From Pseudomonas jessenii (GTDB lineage Bacteria; Pseudomonadota; Gammaproteobacteria; Pseudomonadales; Pseudomonadaceae): DNA of 64,000 nt. The stretch covers positions 248,001-312,000 of the forward strand of contig NZ_NIWT01000003.1 in assembly GCF_002236115.1 (NCBI RefSeq), written 5' to 3'. The notes under the pieces are model-generated. The model worked only from the letters and a program-made list of their open reading frames with translations, had not been told where the DNA came from and did not search any database. The translations under genes and the position numbers were made by a program. Below are positions 55,405-64,000 of this stretch, piece by piece (positions within the stretch are counted from its first letter, which is position 1; each line of letters begins with the position of its first letter).

Positions 55405-55848
55405 TCAACGCGTCGGCGGATTCTCCCCCAAGGGCACCACTGCCATGGTCAGTCGCGACACACAACTGGCCTTGCCCTCATCGCTGGTCAACCGAATATC
55501 CCAGACATGGGTCGTGCGGCCGATGTGGATCGGCTTGGCCACCGCCGTCACCCGTCCGCTGCGCAGGCCGCGCAAATGGTTGGCGTTGATTTCCAGGCCC
55601 ACGCAATAGAATTTGCTGGCATCGATGCACAGGTAGCTGGCCATCGAGCCGACCGATTCGGCCAGCACCACCGAGGCACCGCCATGCAGCAAGCCGTAAG
55701 GCTGATGGGTGCGGTGATCGACGACCATGCTGGCGGTCAGGGACTCATCGTCAAAAGCTTCGAAACGGATGTCCAGCACTTCGCCGATGGTGTTTTTCTG
55801 GATTGCGTTCAACTGCTCGATGTTCGGGGTGGTGCGCCACAGGCTCAT
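55405..55848 (-). CDS. Hotdog-fold acyl-CoA thioesterase (MenI/YdiI-like)
   Basis: A 147-residue thioesterase. The catalytic region is QPYGLLHGGASVVLAESVGS, with the conserved HGG and active-site glutamate. Related enzymes hydrolyse 1,4-dihydroxynaphthoyl-CoA or aryl/acyl-CoAs. It lies 32 bases after the acyl-CoA synthetase and probably shares its transcript. Start at MSLWRTTPN. Confidence 0.88.
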   Translation of the reverse strand: MSLWRTTPNIEQLNAIQKNTIGEVLDIRFEAFDDESLTASMVVDHRTHQPYGLLHGGASVVLAESVGSMASYLCIDASKFYCVGLEINANHLRGLRSGRVTAVAKPIHIGRTTHVWDIRLTSDEGKASCVSRLTMAVVPLGENPPTR

Positions 55849-55880
55849 CGCAGAGTTTCCTCGTTGGTTTTGTTCGTGGA

Positions 55881-57548
55881 TCAATCCTGCCACAGCACCG
55901 CTTCGCTGCGCTCGCTCCATTCCTCAAAGCGTTCACCGTAAGCCGCTTCGATCACGTTGCGCTTGATCTTCAGGGTCGGGGTAAGAAAGCCGTTTTCCAC
56001 GGCCCAACTGTCCTTGACCACCACCAGGCGCCGAAGTTGTTCATGCTTGTCGAGGGCACCATTGACCTCCTCCAGCAGTTTTTCCAGGCTCGAATGCAAA
56101 CCGGCGCGCGCGGCCCCGCCGGCATCCTGCTGGCCGACCGCCGACAACACGCACAAACCCAGCGGCGCACTCAAGCCATCGCCCACCACGCAGACCTGTT
56201 CGATGCGCGAATGCACGGCCAGGCGATTTTCAATCGGTGCCGGGGCCACGTACTTGCCTTTGCTGGTCTTGAAGATTTCCTTCAGGCGCCCGGTCAGGCG
56301 CAGATTGCCTTCGGCGTCCTCCTCGCCCTTGTCGCCGGTACGCAGGAAGCCGTCCTCGGTAATGGTGTCGGCGGTTTTTTCCGGTTCCTTGTAATACCCG
56401 AGCATGGTCGCACCACTGCGCACCATGACCTCCCCCGTCTCGGCGATCCGCACTTCGACTTCCGGACACGGCTTGCCGATCCAGCCCGGTTTGTTCTGGC
56501 CCGGCAGGCCGATGTGGGAGTAGCCGCAACTCTCGGTCATGCCGTAGACCTCCAGCACGTCCAACCCCAGTTTGCGGTACCACTGCAACAAGGTCTGCGG
56601 TACCGGAGCCGCGCCGGACAACGCGATGCGCAGCGCATCCAGCCCCAACCCGGCGAGGACTTTATGCCCGAGCCGTTTGCCGATGATCGGCAGGCCGAGC
56701 AGGAAGTCGAGACGTTTTGCCGGGATCTTGCTGTACACGCCCATCTGGAATTTGGTCCAGATGCGCGGCACGCCAAACAGTGCGGTCGGGCGCGCACGGC
56801 GCAGGTCGGTGAGGAAGGTATCGAGGCTCTCGGCGAAAAACACCGTTTGGCCGGTATAGATCGATGCCAGCTCGACGAACATGCGCTCGGCAACGTGGCA
56901 CAGCGGCAGGTAGGACAGCAGCCGGTCCGACTCGTTGAGACCGAACAACGCAGTGCCGCGGGTGGTGGCAAACCCCAGAGTGCCGAAGCTGTGCATCACA
57001 CCCTTGGGCATGCCCGTGGTGCCGGACGTGTAAATGATGGTCGCCAGTTGGTCGGCGTCGGGCTTGGGATTGTCCTGGATGGGCGAACTGCGTTGCAGGT
57101 CGTCCCAACTGAAATCAAAGTCGCCGGGAGGATGCAGGGGCAGGCTGATGGTCGGCAGGTCGGGGCTGACACCACGGGACATACCTGGCCAGTCGTCGAG
57201 CTTGCCGATGAATGCCAGCGCTGCTTGCGAATGTTCGAGTACCTGGGCAACGGTCTCGGCGGTCAGGTTTGGGTACAACGGCACCGACACATGCCCGGCC
57301 ATCCAGATCGCGAGATCGGCAACGATCCAGTGCGCACAGTTTTTCGAGATCAGGGCGATATGGCTGCCCTGCGGCAGTTCCCGCGCTCTCAGCCAGTGGG
57401 CGGCGCAGCGTGCTTGATGACCGACGTCCGCCCAGGTCAAGGTCTCGACCTGGCCGCCCCCGACAGGCTGGACCAGAAAGCGCTGGCGGGGATGACGGGC
57501 CTCACGCTCGTAGAAAACGTCCAGCGGCAAACGAAAAGCAGCAGACAT
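55881..57548 (-). CDS. AMP-forming acyl-CoA synthetase (long-chain type)
   Basis: A 555-residue member of the adenylate-forming family. The P-loop-like motif is IIYTSGTTGMPKGVMHS near residue 180, EVYGMTESCG is near 330, TGDKGEEDAEG near 405 and the hinge/lysine segment is LTGRLKEIFKTSKGKYVAP. It activates a fatty or related acid to its CoA ester. Gene order with a thioesterase and two hydrolases points to acyl metabolism. A 30-bp palindrome lies just upstream and probably controls it. Start at MSAAFRLPLD; an upstream TTG frame would cross the promoter region. Confidence 0.9.
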   Translation of the reverse strand: MSAAFRLPLDVFYEREARHPRQRFLVQPVGGGQVETLTWADVGHQARCAAHWLRARELPQGSHIALISKNCAHWIVADLAIWMAGHVSVPLYPNLTAETVAQVLEHSQAALAFIGKLDDWPGMSRGVSPDLPTISLPLHPPGDFDFSWDDLQRSSPIQDNPKPDADQLATIIYTSGTTGMPKGVMHSFGTLGFATTRGTALFGLNESDRLLSYLPLCHVAERMFVELASIYTGQTVFFAESLDTFLTDLRRARPTALFGVPRIWTKFQMGVYSKIPAKRLDFLLGLPIIGKRLGHKVLAGLGLDALRIALSGAAPVPQTLLQWYRKLGLDVLEVYGMTESCGYSHIGLPGQNKPGWIGKPCPEVEVRIAETGEVMVRSGATMLGYYKEPEKTADTITEDGFLRTGDKGEEDAEGNLRLTGRLKEIFKTSKGKYVAPAPIENRLAVHSRIEQVCVVGDGLSAPLGLCVLSAVGQQDAGGAARAGLHSSLEKLLEEVNGALDKHEQLRRLVVVKDSWAVENGFLTPTLKIKRNVIEAAYGERFEEWSERSEAVLWQD

Positions 57549-57584
57549 GCGACTCGCTCCTGTGATTTTGGTCTGGAGCAAGCG

Positions 57585-57614
57585 TAGTCAACCAAGCAAG
57601 TGCTTGGTTGACTA
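57585..57614. promoter_or_regulatory. Perfect 30-bp palindromic operator upstream of the acyl-CoA synthetase gene
   Basis: TAGTCAACCAAGCA (57585-57598), two central bases AG, then TGCTTGGTTGACTA (57601-57614): both 14-base arms match exactly. It starts 37 bases before the gene's ATG. On the minus strand its far end supplies TTGACT, a plausible -35 box with AAATCA 17 bases downstream. Size and symmetry suit a TetR-family repressor, which commonly controls acyl-CoA genes. No TetR gene is in the window. Confidence 0.8.
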
Positions 57615-57636
57615 TTTCATACAAAACTTTCTACAT

Positions 57637-57728
57637 CTGTGGGAGCGAGCTTGCTCGCGATGGCGGACGAATATTCAACATGGATGTCGACTGGCTTGAC
57701 GCTATCGCGAGCAAGCTCGCTCCCACAG
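57637..57728. repeat. REP doublet
   Basis: Head-to-head pair: CTGTGGGAGCGAGCTTGCTC and GAGCAAGCTCGCTCCCACAG. Confidence 0.92.
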
Positions 57729-57775
57729 TGTTGGGCGCCCACTTCAAGTCAAGCTTTGCCCTATGAAACCCGTGG

Positions 57776-58231
57776 TCAGGGATGCTTGATGCTGTCGAGT
57801 TTCATTGACCCGACCAGCAGCTCTTCACCCTTGAGCTCCGCCAGACCGGCAGTGCTGACCCTTTCCGGCGGATGTCCGGCACCATGCTGCAGGTAGCTCA
57901 GCAGATTCCCCACCAGCGGGTTGTGACTGACCAGCAAAACGTTGCTTACCGCGACCATCTGTTCGGCCACCTTGTCCGGCTCCGTGTCCGGTGTCAGCCA
58001 CTCGACGGTGCGGATTTCCGGTTCGAAACCCAATGCATCTCGCACCAGATGCGCTGTTTGCTGCGCTCGCAGGTACGGGCTGGCGTAAATGCCGGTCAGT
58101 GGCTGACCCATCAGCTCTGCGGCGATTTTCAATACTTCCTTACGACCGTTATCCGTCAATTCCCGCTCCGAATCGTGGGGGCGGGAGCCGTGTGGTACAG
58201 CTTCACCATGACGCAATACCCAGAGTTTCAT
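57776..58231 (-). CDS. sixA: Phosphohistidine phosphatase SixA
   Basis: A 151-residue histidine phosphatase-family protein with LRHGEA at the N-terminus (catalytic histidine 8), YASPYLRAQQTA with the second arginine and VSHNPLVGNLL with the second histidine. SixA removes phosphate from phosphohistidine in phosphotransfer proteins. It overlaps the DUF4389 gene by four bases upstream. Confidence 0.92.
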   Translation of the reverse strand: MKLWVLRHGEAVPHGSRPHDSERELTDNGRKEVLKIAAELMGQPLTGIYASPYLRAQQTAHLVRDALGFEPEIRTVEWLTPDTEPDKVAEQMVAVSNVLLVSHNPLVGNLLSYLQHGAGHPPERVSTAGLAELKGEELLVGSMKLDSIKHP

Positions 58232-58575
58232 AGCTTGGGTTCCTCATCTCGGGCCGGATGCGGTGCCGGTGCCACGACATGCGGCGCCTCACCTTCCGGT
58301 GTACGCGGCGTCGGCCAGTCGGCGAACGGCCAGGGCTTCTGGTCGCTGTGAAAGCTGCCGAAACGACCGATCTGCGCCAGAAACTGGCTCAGGCTGTCGC
58401 CGAAATTCATCAAGCTGGCGCTTGGGGCGCCATAGAACAAACGATAGATCAACTGCACCAGCACGACGGCGCCGAGGATGAACTGCGCCACTTGCCACAC
58501 CAGCACGAAGAGGATCATCCACAGCACCCGCAGCAGGATGGACTCGTACTTGGCTTCTATTTTTGGATCGTTCAT
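58228..58575 (-). CDS. DUF4389 membrane protein
   Basis: A 115-residue protein with one or two hydrophobic helices (ILLRVLWMILFVLVWQVAQFILGAVVLVQLIYRLF) and an extended Pro-rich C-terminus. The LLRVLWMILF and LIYRLFYG segments match my recollection of DUF4389. Function is unknown. It lies between gpsA and sixA in the same operon. Confidence 0.85.
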   Translation of the reverse strand: MNDPKIEAKYESILLRVLWMILFVLVWQVAQFILGAVVLVQLIYRLFYGAPSASLMNFGDSLSQFLAQIGRFGSFHSDQKPWPFADWPTPRTPEGEAPHVVAPAPHPARDEEPKL

Positions 58576-58606
58576 GCGCAACTCCCTGCTTTTCTGGCAA
58601 GCGTGA

Positions 58607-59632
58607 TTAGTTGAAACCACTGGTGGAAATAAAGTCGACGTCGGTTTTCGGCTCGCCACGCATTAACAGACCGATGACCTGCTCCAGCGTGCGCCCCTCG
58701 AACAGGATCGCGTGCAGCCCGGCGACCAGCGGCATGTACACGCCAACCTCCTGCGCCTTGGCCTTGAGCACTTTAAGGGTATTGACCCCTTCGGCGACTT
58801 CGCCCAGGCGCGTGACCGCCTCGTCCAGGCTCAGGCCCTGGCCGAGGGCGAAGCCGACCTGATAGTTGCGGCTCTTGGGCGACGAACAGGTCACGATCAG
58901 ATCGCCCACGCCGGCCAGCCCCAGGAAGGTCATCGGGTTGGCACCCTGGTTCACCGCGAAGCGGGTCATTTCCGCCAATGCCCGGGTAATCAGCATGCTC
59001 TTGGTATTTTCTCCCATGCCCAGCGCCACCGCCATGCCGGCGATGATCGCGTAGACATTTTTCAGCGCCCCGCCCAGCTCCACGCCGAAACGATCGGCGC
59101 TGGCGTACACACGAAAGGTGCGTCCGTGCAGCGCGGCCTGAACCTGCTGGCAGAGTTCTTCGTCTTCACTGGCGACCACCGTGGCGGTCAGCGCGTGCTC
59201 GGCGATTTCACGGGCCAGGTTGGGTCCGGACAGGACGCCGATGCGCGCCTGCGGGGCGATCTCTTCGAGGATCTCGCTCATCAACTTGAACGTGTGGGCT
59301 TCGATGCCTTTGGTCAGGCTCACGAGCATTTTGCCGCTCAAACGTTCGGCGTGCGGTACCAACACCGAGCGCAGCGCACTGGAGGGCAATGCGACGAAAC
59401 ACAGGTCGCAGGCGTCCAGGGTGGCTTGCAGGTCGGTGACCGGCGTGACGCCGGGCAGAATCTTGATGCCTTTGAGGTAACGCGGGTTCTCGCGATTGAC
59501 CCGAATGGCCTCGGCCTGTTCGGGGTCACGCATCCACTGAAGGACCTGATGCCCGTTCTCGGCCAGCAGATTAGCCACGGCGGTTCCAAAACTTCCGCCT
59601 CCCAGGACCGCAATCGGGCGCTGTTCAGTCAT
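58607..59632 (-). CDS. gpsA: Glycerol-3-phosphate dehydrogenase [NAD(P)+]
   Basis: A 341-residue enzyme that makes sn-glycerol 3-phosphate for phospholipids. [19 protein letters not shown] is the nucleotide-binding fold, VSLTKGIE and [10 protein letters not shown] follow, and the catalytic lysine lies in GALKNVYAI. Start at [20 protein letters not shown] box lies at 59675-59670 on the minus strand, about 38 bases upstream, with a poor -35. Confidence 0.96.
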   Translation of the reverse strand: MTEQRPIAVLGGGSFGTAVANLLAENGHQVLQWMRDPEQAEAIRVNRENPRYLKGIKILPGVTPVTDLQATLDACDLCFVALPSSALRSVLVPHAERLSGKMLVSLTKGIEAHTFKLMSEILEEIAPQARIGVLSGPNLAREIAEHALTATVVASEDEELCQQVQAALHGRTFRVYASADRFGVELGGALKNVYAIIAGMAVALGMGENTKSMLITRALAEMTRFAVNQGANPMTFLGLAGVGDLIVTCSSPKSRNYQVGFALGQGLSLDEAVTRLGEVAEGVNTLKVLKAKAQEVGVYMPLVAGLHAILFEGRTLEQVIGLLMRGEPKTDVDFISTSGFN

Positions 59633-59827
59633 ATGCAATCCGTTAATCCATACCAGTGGCGATGTCGGCATTATACGGGGCAGTCCATCGACGGCCAGCC
59701 CCGACATCAAATACCTGCACCCGTAGGAAGAAGACCAATAAAACCGAGGAAAATGCAGACATCGTGAATGGAAAAGTCATTCGGCTCGGTTAACATGCGC
59801 GCCAACAATCACTGACAGGGATGTGTT

Positions 59828-61951
59828 GTGTCTCCGGGCTCTCCTTCACCGCATTCACCTCTGGTACTGGCGCTGATTTTCAGCTCGCCGGCGCTGGCCG
59901 ACGACTTGTTCCTGGACAACGAACCGCTGCCGCAAGTACTCACCGCCACGCGCCTGAAGCAGTCGCCGGCGGCCGTGCCGGGAAGCATGACGGTGATCGA
60001 CAGTGCCTTGATCCACGCCAGCGGTGCCCGTGACATCAGCGAACTGCTGCGCCTGGTGCCGGGGATGATGGTCGGCAACATCAGCGGTAATCAGGCGACG
60101 GTGAACTACCACGGCACCAATGCGAATGAAGCGCGGCGCATGCAAGTGCTGATCGACGGGCGCTCGGTGTATCGCGCCGGCCTGGCCACCGTGGACTGGA
60201 GTGACATTCCGGTGGCCATGGAAGACATCGAGCACATCGAAGTCTTTCGCGGACCGAATACCGTCAGCTACGGCGCCAACGCCCTGATGGCGGTGGTCAA
60301 CATCATTACCCGGCGCCCGGCCGACAGTCACGGCACGCGCATGAAGGTCACCCGGGGCCAGCGCGGCATCAACGACTTTTACGCCAGCCAGGGCCTGGGC
60401 TGGGAGGATGGAGACATGCGCCTGTCCCTGTCCGGCCAGCAAGACGACGGCTTCGACACCGACAGAACCGGCGCTGACTACCATGACAGTCGTCGCCTCG
60501 AGCGCTTCAACCTCACCGTCAGCCAGAGCCTCGACGAACGGCAAAGCCTCGATTGGCAATTGAATGCCAAGGACGGCACCAACCAGCGGCCCTATACCTA
60601 CCGGCCGGTGTTCCCGGGAATTACCCGCGCCGGCGACGACTCCGACGTCACCGCCAAGGACTACGCCGGGTCATTGCGCTGGAATCTGGACGTCAATCCC
60701 GACCACAGCCTTTACATCCAGGGTTCGGCCCAACACTGGGATCGCCAGCAAACCTGGCGCGCCTGCGACGCAGAAGTTTCGTTCAGCCCGCAACTGACCG
60801 AACTCTGGCAATTGAACCCGAACTACACCGAGCGCCTGGCCCGCAATATCACGCGGTTCATCGGCTCTGGTGCGCCGGCCGGGACGCCCGCCGAGCAGGC
60901 GCTGGCCAACCAGGTACTCGATCAATGGCGCAACGGCGCGAGCCAGACCGTTTGCGGCGACATCGACCAGAGCACCCGGGAATCGCGCTACGACCTCGAA
61001 CTGCAGGACACCCTGAGCCTTGCCGATAACCTGCGACTGGTCAGCGGGATAAACTACCGTTACGACCGGGCGGATTCCGAGACCTACTTCAATGGCACTC
61101 TCGATGACAGGATCTGGCGAGCGTTCGGCCAGTTCGAGTGGCGTGCCACCGAACACTGGCTGCTGCAAGGCGGCGCCATGTTCGAGGACACCCGGTTGAC
61201 CGGCAGCTCGCTGACACCTCGCATGGCGGTCAACTACCTGATCAACCCGCGCCACGGCTTGCGTGCGGTGTACTCCGAGGCCATCCGCTCACCGGACATG
61301 TTCGAAAACAACGTCAACTGGAGTTATCAGGTCACCAACCTCAAGCCCGGTGCGTTTGGCCAGTCCAGCGCCCGTTATTTCGTCAAGACCCGCGGCCCCG
61401 GCGACCTTGATCAAGAGCACATGCGCTCCCGGGAACTGGGCTACAACGGCTATTTTCCCGAACCGGGGCTGGCGCTCGACGTGAAGCTGTTCCACGACGA
61501 AATCACCGGCATGATCAGTGAGCCGCTGCGCAACAATCAGTACATTGCCAGCAATGCCAACAAGGCGCGCTTTTCGGGGGTCGAAACCCAGCTCGACTGG
61601 CGTGTCGGCAGCCTCGATCGCCTGCGACTGACTTATGCCTACGTCGATACCGATGCCAGCAATCCGCTGGATGCCAGACAGACTGCAAGTAACAGTGGTT
61701 CGGCCGGATGGCTGCGCGATTGGGGCCAAGGCTGGAACAGTGCGCTTTTCTACTATGGCGACGACGCCCTCAACGGCTACCGCTTCGAACGGGTCGATGC
61801 GCGCATCGCCAAACGCATCGCCTTGGGCAAGGCCAGCCTGGAACTGGCCGGGGTGCTCCAGCAACGGCTGGACAATCAGCCGACCACCTTCATCGACAAT
61901 AATTATGACCAGCGCCAGGTGATGTATTTCAGCGCCGAGCTGGAGCTTTAA
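59828..61951 (+). CDS. TonB-dependent outer-membrane receptor
   Basis: A 707-residue receptor starting at GTG. The signal peptide ends LIFSSPALA/DD. A possible TonB box, PQVLTATR, precedes the plug domain (residues 45-160, with SGARDISELLRLVPGM, IEHIEVFRGPNTVSYGANALMAVVNIITRR). The rest is a 22-strand barrel. Two cysteines (WRACDAEV, QTVCGDID) could form an extracellular disulfide. No N-terminal signalling extension is present, so it is not a sigma-factor-coupled transducer. It lies one base before the binding-protein gene, indicating one operon. The substrate is unknown. Confidence 0.9.
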   Translation: MSPGSPSPHSPLVLALIFSSPALADDLFLDNEPLPQVLTATRLKQSPAAVPGSMTVIDSALIHASGARDISELLRLVPGMMVGNISGNQATVNYHGTNANEARRMQVLIDGRSVYRAGLATVDWSDIPVAMEDIEHIEVFRGPNTVSYGANALMAVVNIITRRPADSHGTRMKVTRGQRGINDFYASQGLGWEDGDMRLSLSGQQDDGFDTDRTGADYHDSRRLERFNLTVSQSLDERQSLDWQLNAKDGTNQRPYTYRPVFPGITRAGDDSDVTAKDYAGSLRWNLDVNPDHSLYIQGSAQHWDRQQTWRACDAEVSFSPQLTELWQLNPNYTERLARNITRFIGSGAPAGTPAEQALANQVLDQWRNGASQTVCGDIDQSTRESRYDLELQDTLSLADNLRLVSGINYRYDRADSETYFNGTLDDRIWRAFGQFEWRATEHWLLQGGAMFEDTRLTGSSLTPRMAVNYLINPRHGLRAVYSEAIRSPDMFENNVNWSYQVTNLKPGAFGQSSARYFVKTRGPGDLDQEHMRSRELGYNGYFPEPGLALDVKLFHDEITGMISEPLRNNQYIASNANKARFSGVETQLDWRVGSLDRLRLTYAYVDTDASNPLDARQTASNSGSAGWLRDWGQGWNSALFYYGDDALNGYRFERVDARIAKRIALGKASLELAGVLQQRLDNQPTTFIDNNYDQRQVMYFSAELEL

Positions 61952-61952
61952 G

Positions 61953-62885
61953 ATGTCGAATCGCCCGGCCTGCAGAATGCCGCCCCTGGGTCGGCTGCTG
62001 GCCATACTTTGCCTGATGACAAGCGGCCTGCTGGGCAGCCTGGCGAGTAACGCGGCCGACATTTTGCTCACGGGGGCCGAAGACAGCCCCGGTGTGCGGG
62101 CGTTTACCCAGGCCCTGAGCGAGTTGCGACCACGCGATAACGTACGCTTCCAGACGCTGGCCAAAATGCCGATACCGGACAAGCTGCCGGAAAACATCCG
62201 CTTGATACTGCTCGACCTGCCCAGCCTCGACTGGCGCCTGCAAAACGCCCAGGGCCCGGCGACTCTCGTATTGCGCATCAGCCGCCTGCAAGCCCGGCAA
62301 CGCTTGAACAATACGTTGCCTGCGCGCCTTTGCCTGCTATGGAGCGATCCACCACTGGATCGCCAGTTGCGCTTGACCCGCACCCTGTTGCCACAAGCCA
62401 GACGCATCGGCGTGCTCTACGACACCCACAGTGAATTTCTGTTGAATGAGCTGCGTCAGGCCGCCCTCCCCCTGGGTCTTGAGATGGTCACCCAGCGCTG
62501 GGACAACATTCACGACAGTCGTCCATTACAGGCACTGCTAAATAACAGCGACGTGTTGCTGGGACTTGACGATGCCGACCTGTACAACCCGAAAACCGCA
62601 AAGAACCTGCTGTTGAGCAGCTATTCGCGGCAAGTGGCCCTGATCGGACCCAACGCCGGATTCGTCAAGGCCGGAAGCCTGGCCAGCACCTATAGCGATC
62701 AGAGCGACTGGCTGGCGGTCCTCGACGAATTGCTCGACCGGCCACCAGCCACCTGGCCGCGCACGCACTATCCCCATCGATTCAAGGTCGCGAGCAACCC
62801 GCAAGTCGCACGTTCATTGGGTATCGAACAGATAAACGAAGCGTCTGTCGCCACACTGCTGGCTGAAGGAGAACGCCGTCCATGA
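61953..62885 (+). CDS. Periplasmic ABC-type substrate-binding protein
   Basis: A 310-residue protein with an N-terminal signal (LLAILCLMTSGLLGSLASNAAD). The body resembles TrpX/DUF534-type binding proteins: RIGVLYDTHSEFLLNELRQAA, DVLLGLDDADLYNPKTAKNLLLSSY and the segment VALIGPNAGFVKAGSLASTYSD. No ABC permease or ATPase is encoded beside it. Its neighbours are an outer-membrane receptor and a sensor kinase, so it more likely delivers a ligand to the kinase than to a transporter. It overlaps the kinase gene by four bases. Confidence 0.85.
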   Translation: MSNRPACRMPPLGRLLAILCLMTSGLLGSLASNAADILLTGAEDSPGVRAFTQALSELRPRDNVRFQTLAKMPIPDKLPENIRLILLDLPSLDWRLQNAQGPATLVLRISRLQARQRLNNTLPARLCLLWSDPPLDRQLRLTRTLLPQARRIGVLYDTHSEFLLNELRQAALPLGLEMVTQRWDNIHDSRPLQALLNNSDVLLGLDDADLYNPKTAKNLLLSSYSRQVALIGPNAGFVKAGSLASTYSDQSDWLAVLDELLDRPPATWPRTHYPHRFKVASNPQVARSLGIEQINEASVATLLAEGERRP

Positions 62886-64000
62886 GCTTGCGCCGTCGCT
62901 GGGACATCAACACTCGCACCCAACTGATCAGCCTCGGCCCTGCACTGCTGCTGACCTTGTTGCTGATCAGTTTCTTCACGTTCGTGCGCATCCAGGATCT
63001 GCGTCAGGAAATCTCCCACACCGGCCAGTTGATCGCCAATCAACTGGCCCCGGCCACCGAGTACGGCGTGATTTCGGGCAACATCGAAGTGCTCGAAACC
63101 TTGCTCAAGGCGACGCTGGCCACGCCCAACGTGAGTTTTCTGGAAATCCAGGACAGTGCAAACCGGGTTCTGGTGTACGTCGAACAACCGAGCGAACACC
63201 ACAATCGCGCGCAACAGCTCGAAGTGTTCCAGGCACCGATACGGCTCCAGCGTATCGCGTTGCACAATGATTTTTTCCAGAGCAGCAAAACCGCCACTGC
63301 CGCCCCCACCGAGGACTACCTCGGTCGGGTGATCGTCGGGCTGTCCAACGATGCCTTCAGCCGGCGCCAACAGGAAATCGTGCTCAAGGCCGCCATCCTG
63401 GCGCTGTTTGCCCTGCTGTTTACCTTCATCGTGGCCCGCCGCCTGGCGGGCAGCCTGTCGAAACCGATCCGTGATATCGGCAATGCGGTCAAGGCGATCC
63501 AGGACGGCGATTACAACACACCGCTGCCCATTGTCGACGACACCGAGCTGGGGGCGCTGTCGCAACACATCAACAACCTCGCCAGCGGTCTCGAGCAGGC
63601 CAGCCGCGAACAGCATCAGGCCATGGCGCAGTTGATCCAGACCCGCGAAGAAGCGGAAAAGGCCAACAACGCCAAATCCGATTTCCTCGCCATGATGAGC
63701 CATGAACTGCGCACGCCGATGAATGGCGTACTGGGCATGCTGCAGTTACTGGAAACCACCGACATGACCGAGGAGCAGATGGAGTATGCGGCGCTGGCCT
63801 CCGAATCCACCGAGCACTTGCTCAAGGTCATCAACGACATCCTGGATTTCTCGCGGATCGAACGTTCAGAGCTGGAACTGGAGCACATTGCATTCAACCT
63901 CACCGACCTGATCGGCAGTTGCGCCCAGTCGTTCCAGCACAGCGCCGCGCAACGCGGCCTGGACCTGCAACTGATGATCCCCGACGACATGCGCGGTTTG
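62882..64000 (+). CDS. Membrane sensor histidine kinase, probably hybrid (3' end beyond window)
   Basis: The first 373 residues of a kinase. Membrane helix 1 (LISLGPALLLTLLLISFFTFVRI) and helix 2 (EIVLKAAILALFALLFTFIVARRL, near 165-190) flank a periplasmic domain of about 130 residues. A HAMP domain (SLSKPIRDIGNAVKAIQDGDY) follows, then the dimerisation domain with FLAMMSHELRTPMNG, the phosphoacceptor being His274. The ATPase domain starts at the window end. The SHELRTPMNG type is usual for BarA-like hybrid kinases with receiver and Hpt domains, which would lie outside the window. Confidence 0.9.
   Translation, partial: MSLRRRWDINTRTQLISLGPALLLTLLLISFFTFVRIQDLRQEISHTGQLIANQLAPATEYGVISGNIEVLETLLKATLATPNVSFLEIQDSANRVLVYVEQPSEHHNRAQQLEVFQAPIRLQRIALHNDFFQSSKTATAAPTEDYLGRVIVGLSNDAFSRRQQEIVLKAAILALFALLFTFIVARRLAGSLSKPIRDIGNAVKAIQDGDYNTPLPIVDDTELGALSQHINNLASGLEQASREQHQAMAQLIQTREEAEKANNAKSDFLAMMSHELRTPMNGVLGMLQLLETTDMTEEQMEYAALASESTEHLLKVINDILDFSRIERSELELEHIAFNLTDLIGSCAQSFQHSAAQRGLDLQLMIPDDMRGL

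Noticed and set aside
55803..57587. 594-codon plus-strand frame opposite the acyl-CoA synthetase gene
   Set aside because: The minus-strand gene has all adenylate-forming motifs; the plus frame has none.

Overview
The window is a stretch of Pseudomonas chromosome, most likely from the P. fluorescens group. This rests on gene order, GC-rich codon use, the long Ala/Pro/Arg-rich RNase E tail, and six copies of the short palindromic repeat (GTGGGAGCGAGC...GCTCGCGAT) that is scattered through genomes of that group. Nearly all of it is chromosomal housekeeping DNA. I saw no insertion sequence, prophage, CRISPR array or recognisable defence island.

Layout. 0-9 kb: a lipid, ribosome and RNA-processing block: plsX (cut by the window edge), rpmF, yceD, maf, sppA, a HAD phosphatase, rluC, and divergently rne with a long leader. 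9-13.5 kb: a four-gene molybdoenzyme cluster (MobA-like nucleotidyltransferase, XdhC-type maturation factor, large Moco subunit, 2Fe-2S subunit). The xdhC-like gene carries an in-frame amber stop. 13.6-18.2 kb: a tightly overlapping minus-strand operon, exbB-exbD-lpxK-ycaR-kdsB-ptp-murB, preceded by comEC. 20.6-27.7 kb: a DUF2062 membrane protein, an ABC-2 exporter pair, a glutathione transferase, a transglutaminase-like protein, the large acyl-CoA dehydrogenase FadE and a small conserved protein.

28-42.4 kb: a complete Tad/Flp pilus locus split into two convergent transcription units. The plus strand has secretin (rcpA), tadD lipoprotein and a DUF3613 protein. The minus strand has two flp pilins, prepilin peptidase, an AAA+ ATPase with a winged-helix-like N-terminus, cpaB, tadG, two tadE-like pseudopilins, tadZ, tadA, tadB and tadC. 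A divergent AraC-type regulator whose receiver-like domain lacks the phospho-acceptor aspartate sits beside the pilin genes and is the obvious candidate regulator. The locus lies between conserved genes and a tandem tRNA-Gly/tRNA-Glu cluster (42.4-42.9 kb), so it looks like an accessory insertion.

43-59.7 kb: a membrane-anchored coiled-coil protein, a chemoreceptor, a MocR-type regulator, two oxidoreductases, pyrF, an AI-2E family transporter, DUF4892, a second glutathione transferase, two alpha/beta hydrolases, a hotdog thioesterase, an acyl-CoA synthetase with a perfect 30-bp palindromic operator, sixA, DUF4389 and gpsA. 59.8-64 kb: a compact operon of a TonB-dependent receptor, a periplasmic substrate-binding protein and a hybrid-type sensor kinase (cut by the window end). 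It looks like an envelope-spanning sensing system.

The most interesting points are the split Tad locus with its unusual ATPase, degenerate TadZ P-loop and aspartate-less receiver regulator; the receptor/binding protein/kinase operon; the amber-interrupted xdhC; the 30-bp operator; and a consensus promoter that appears to drive leaderless translation of yceD-rpmF-plsX. All functional statements come from reading motifs by eye; no database search was run.
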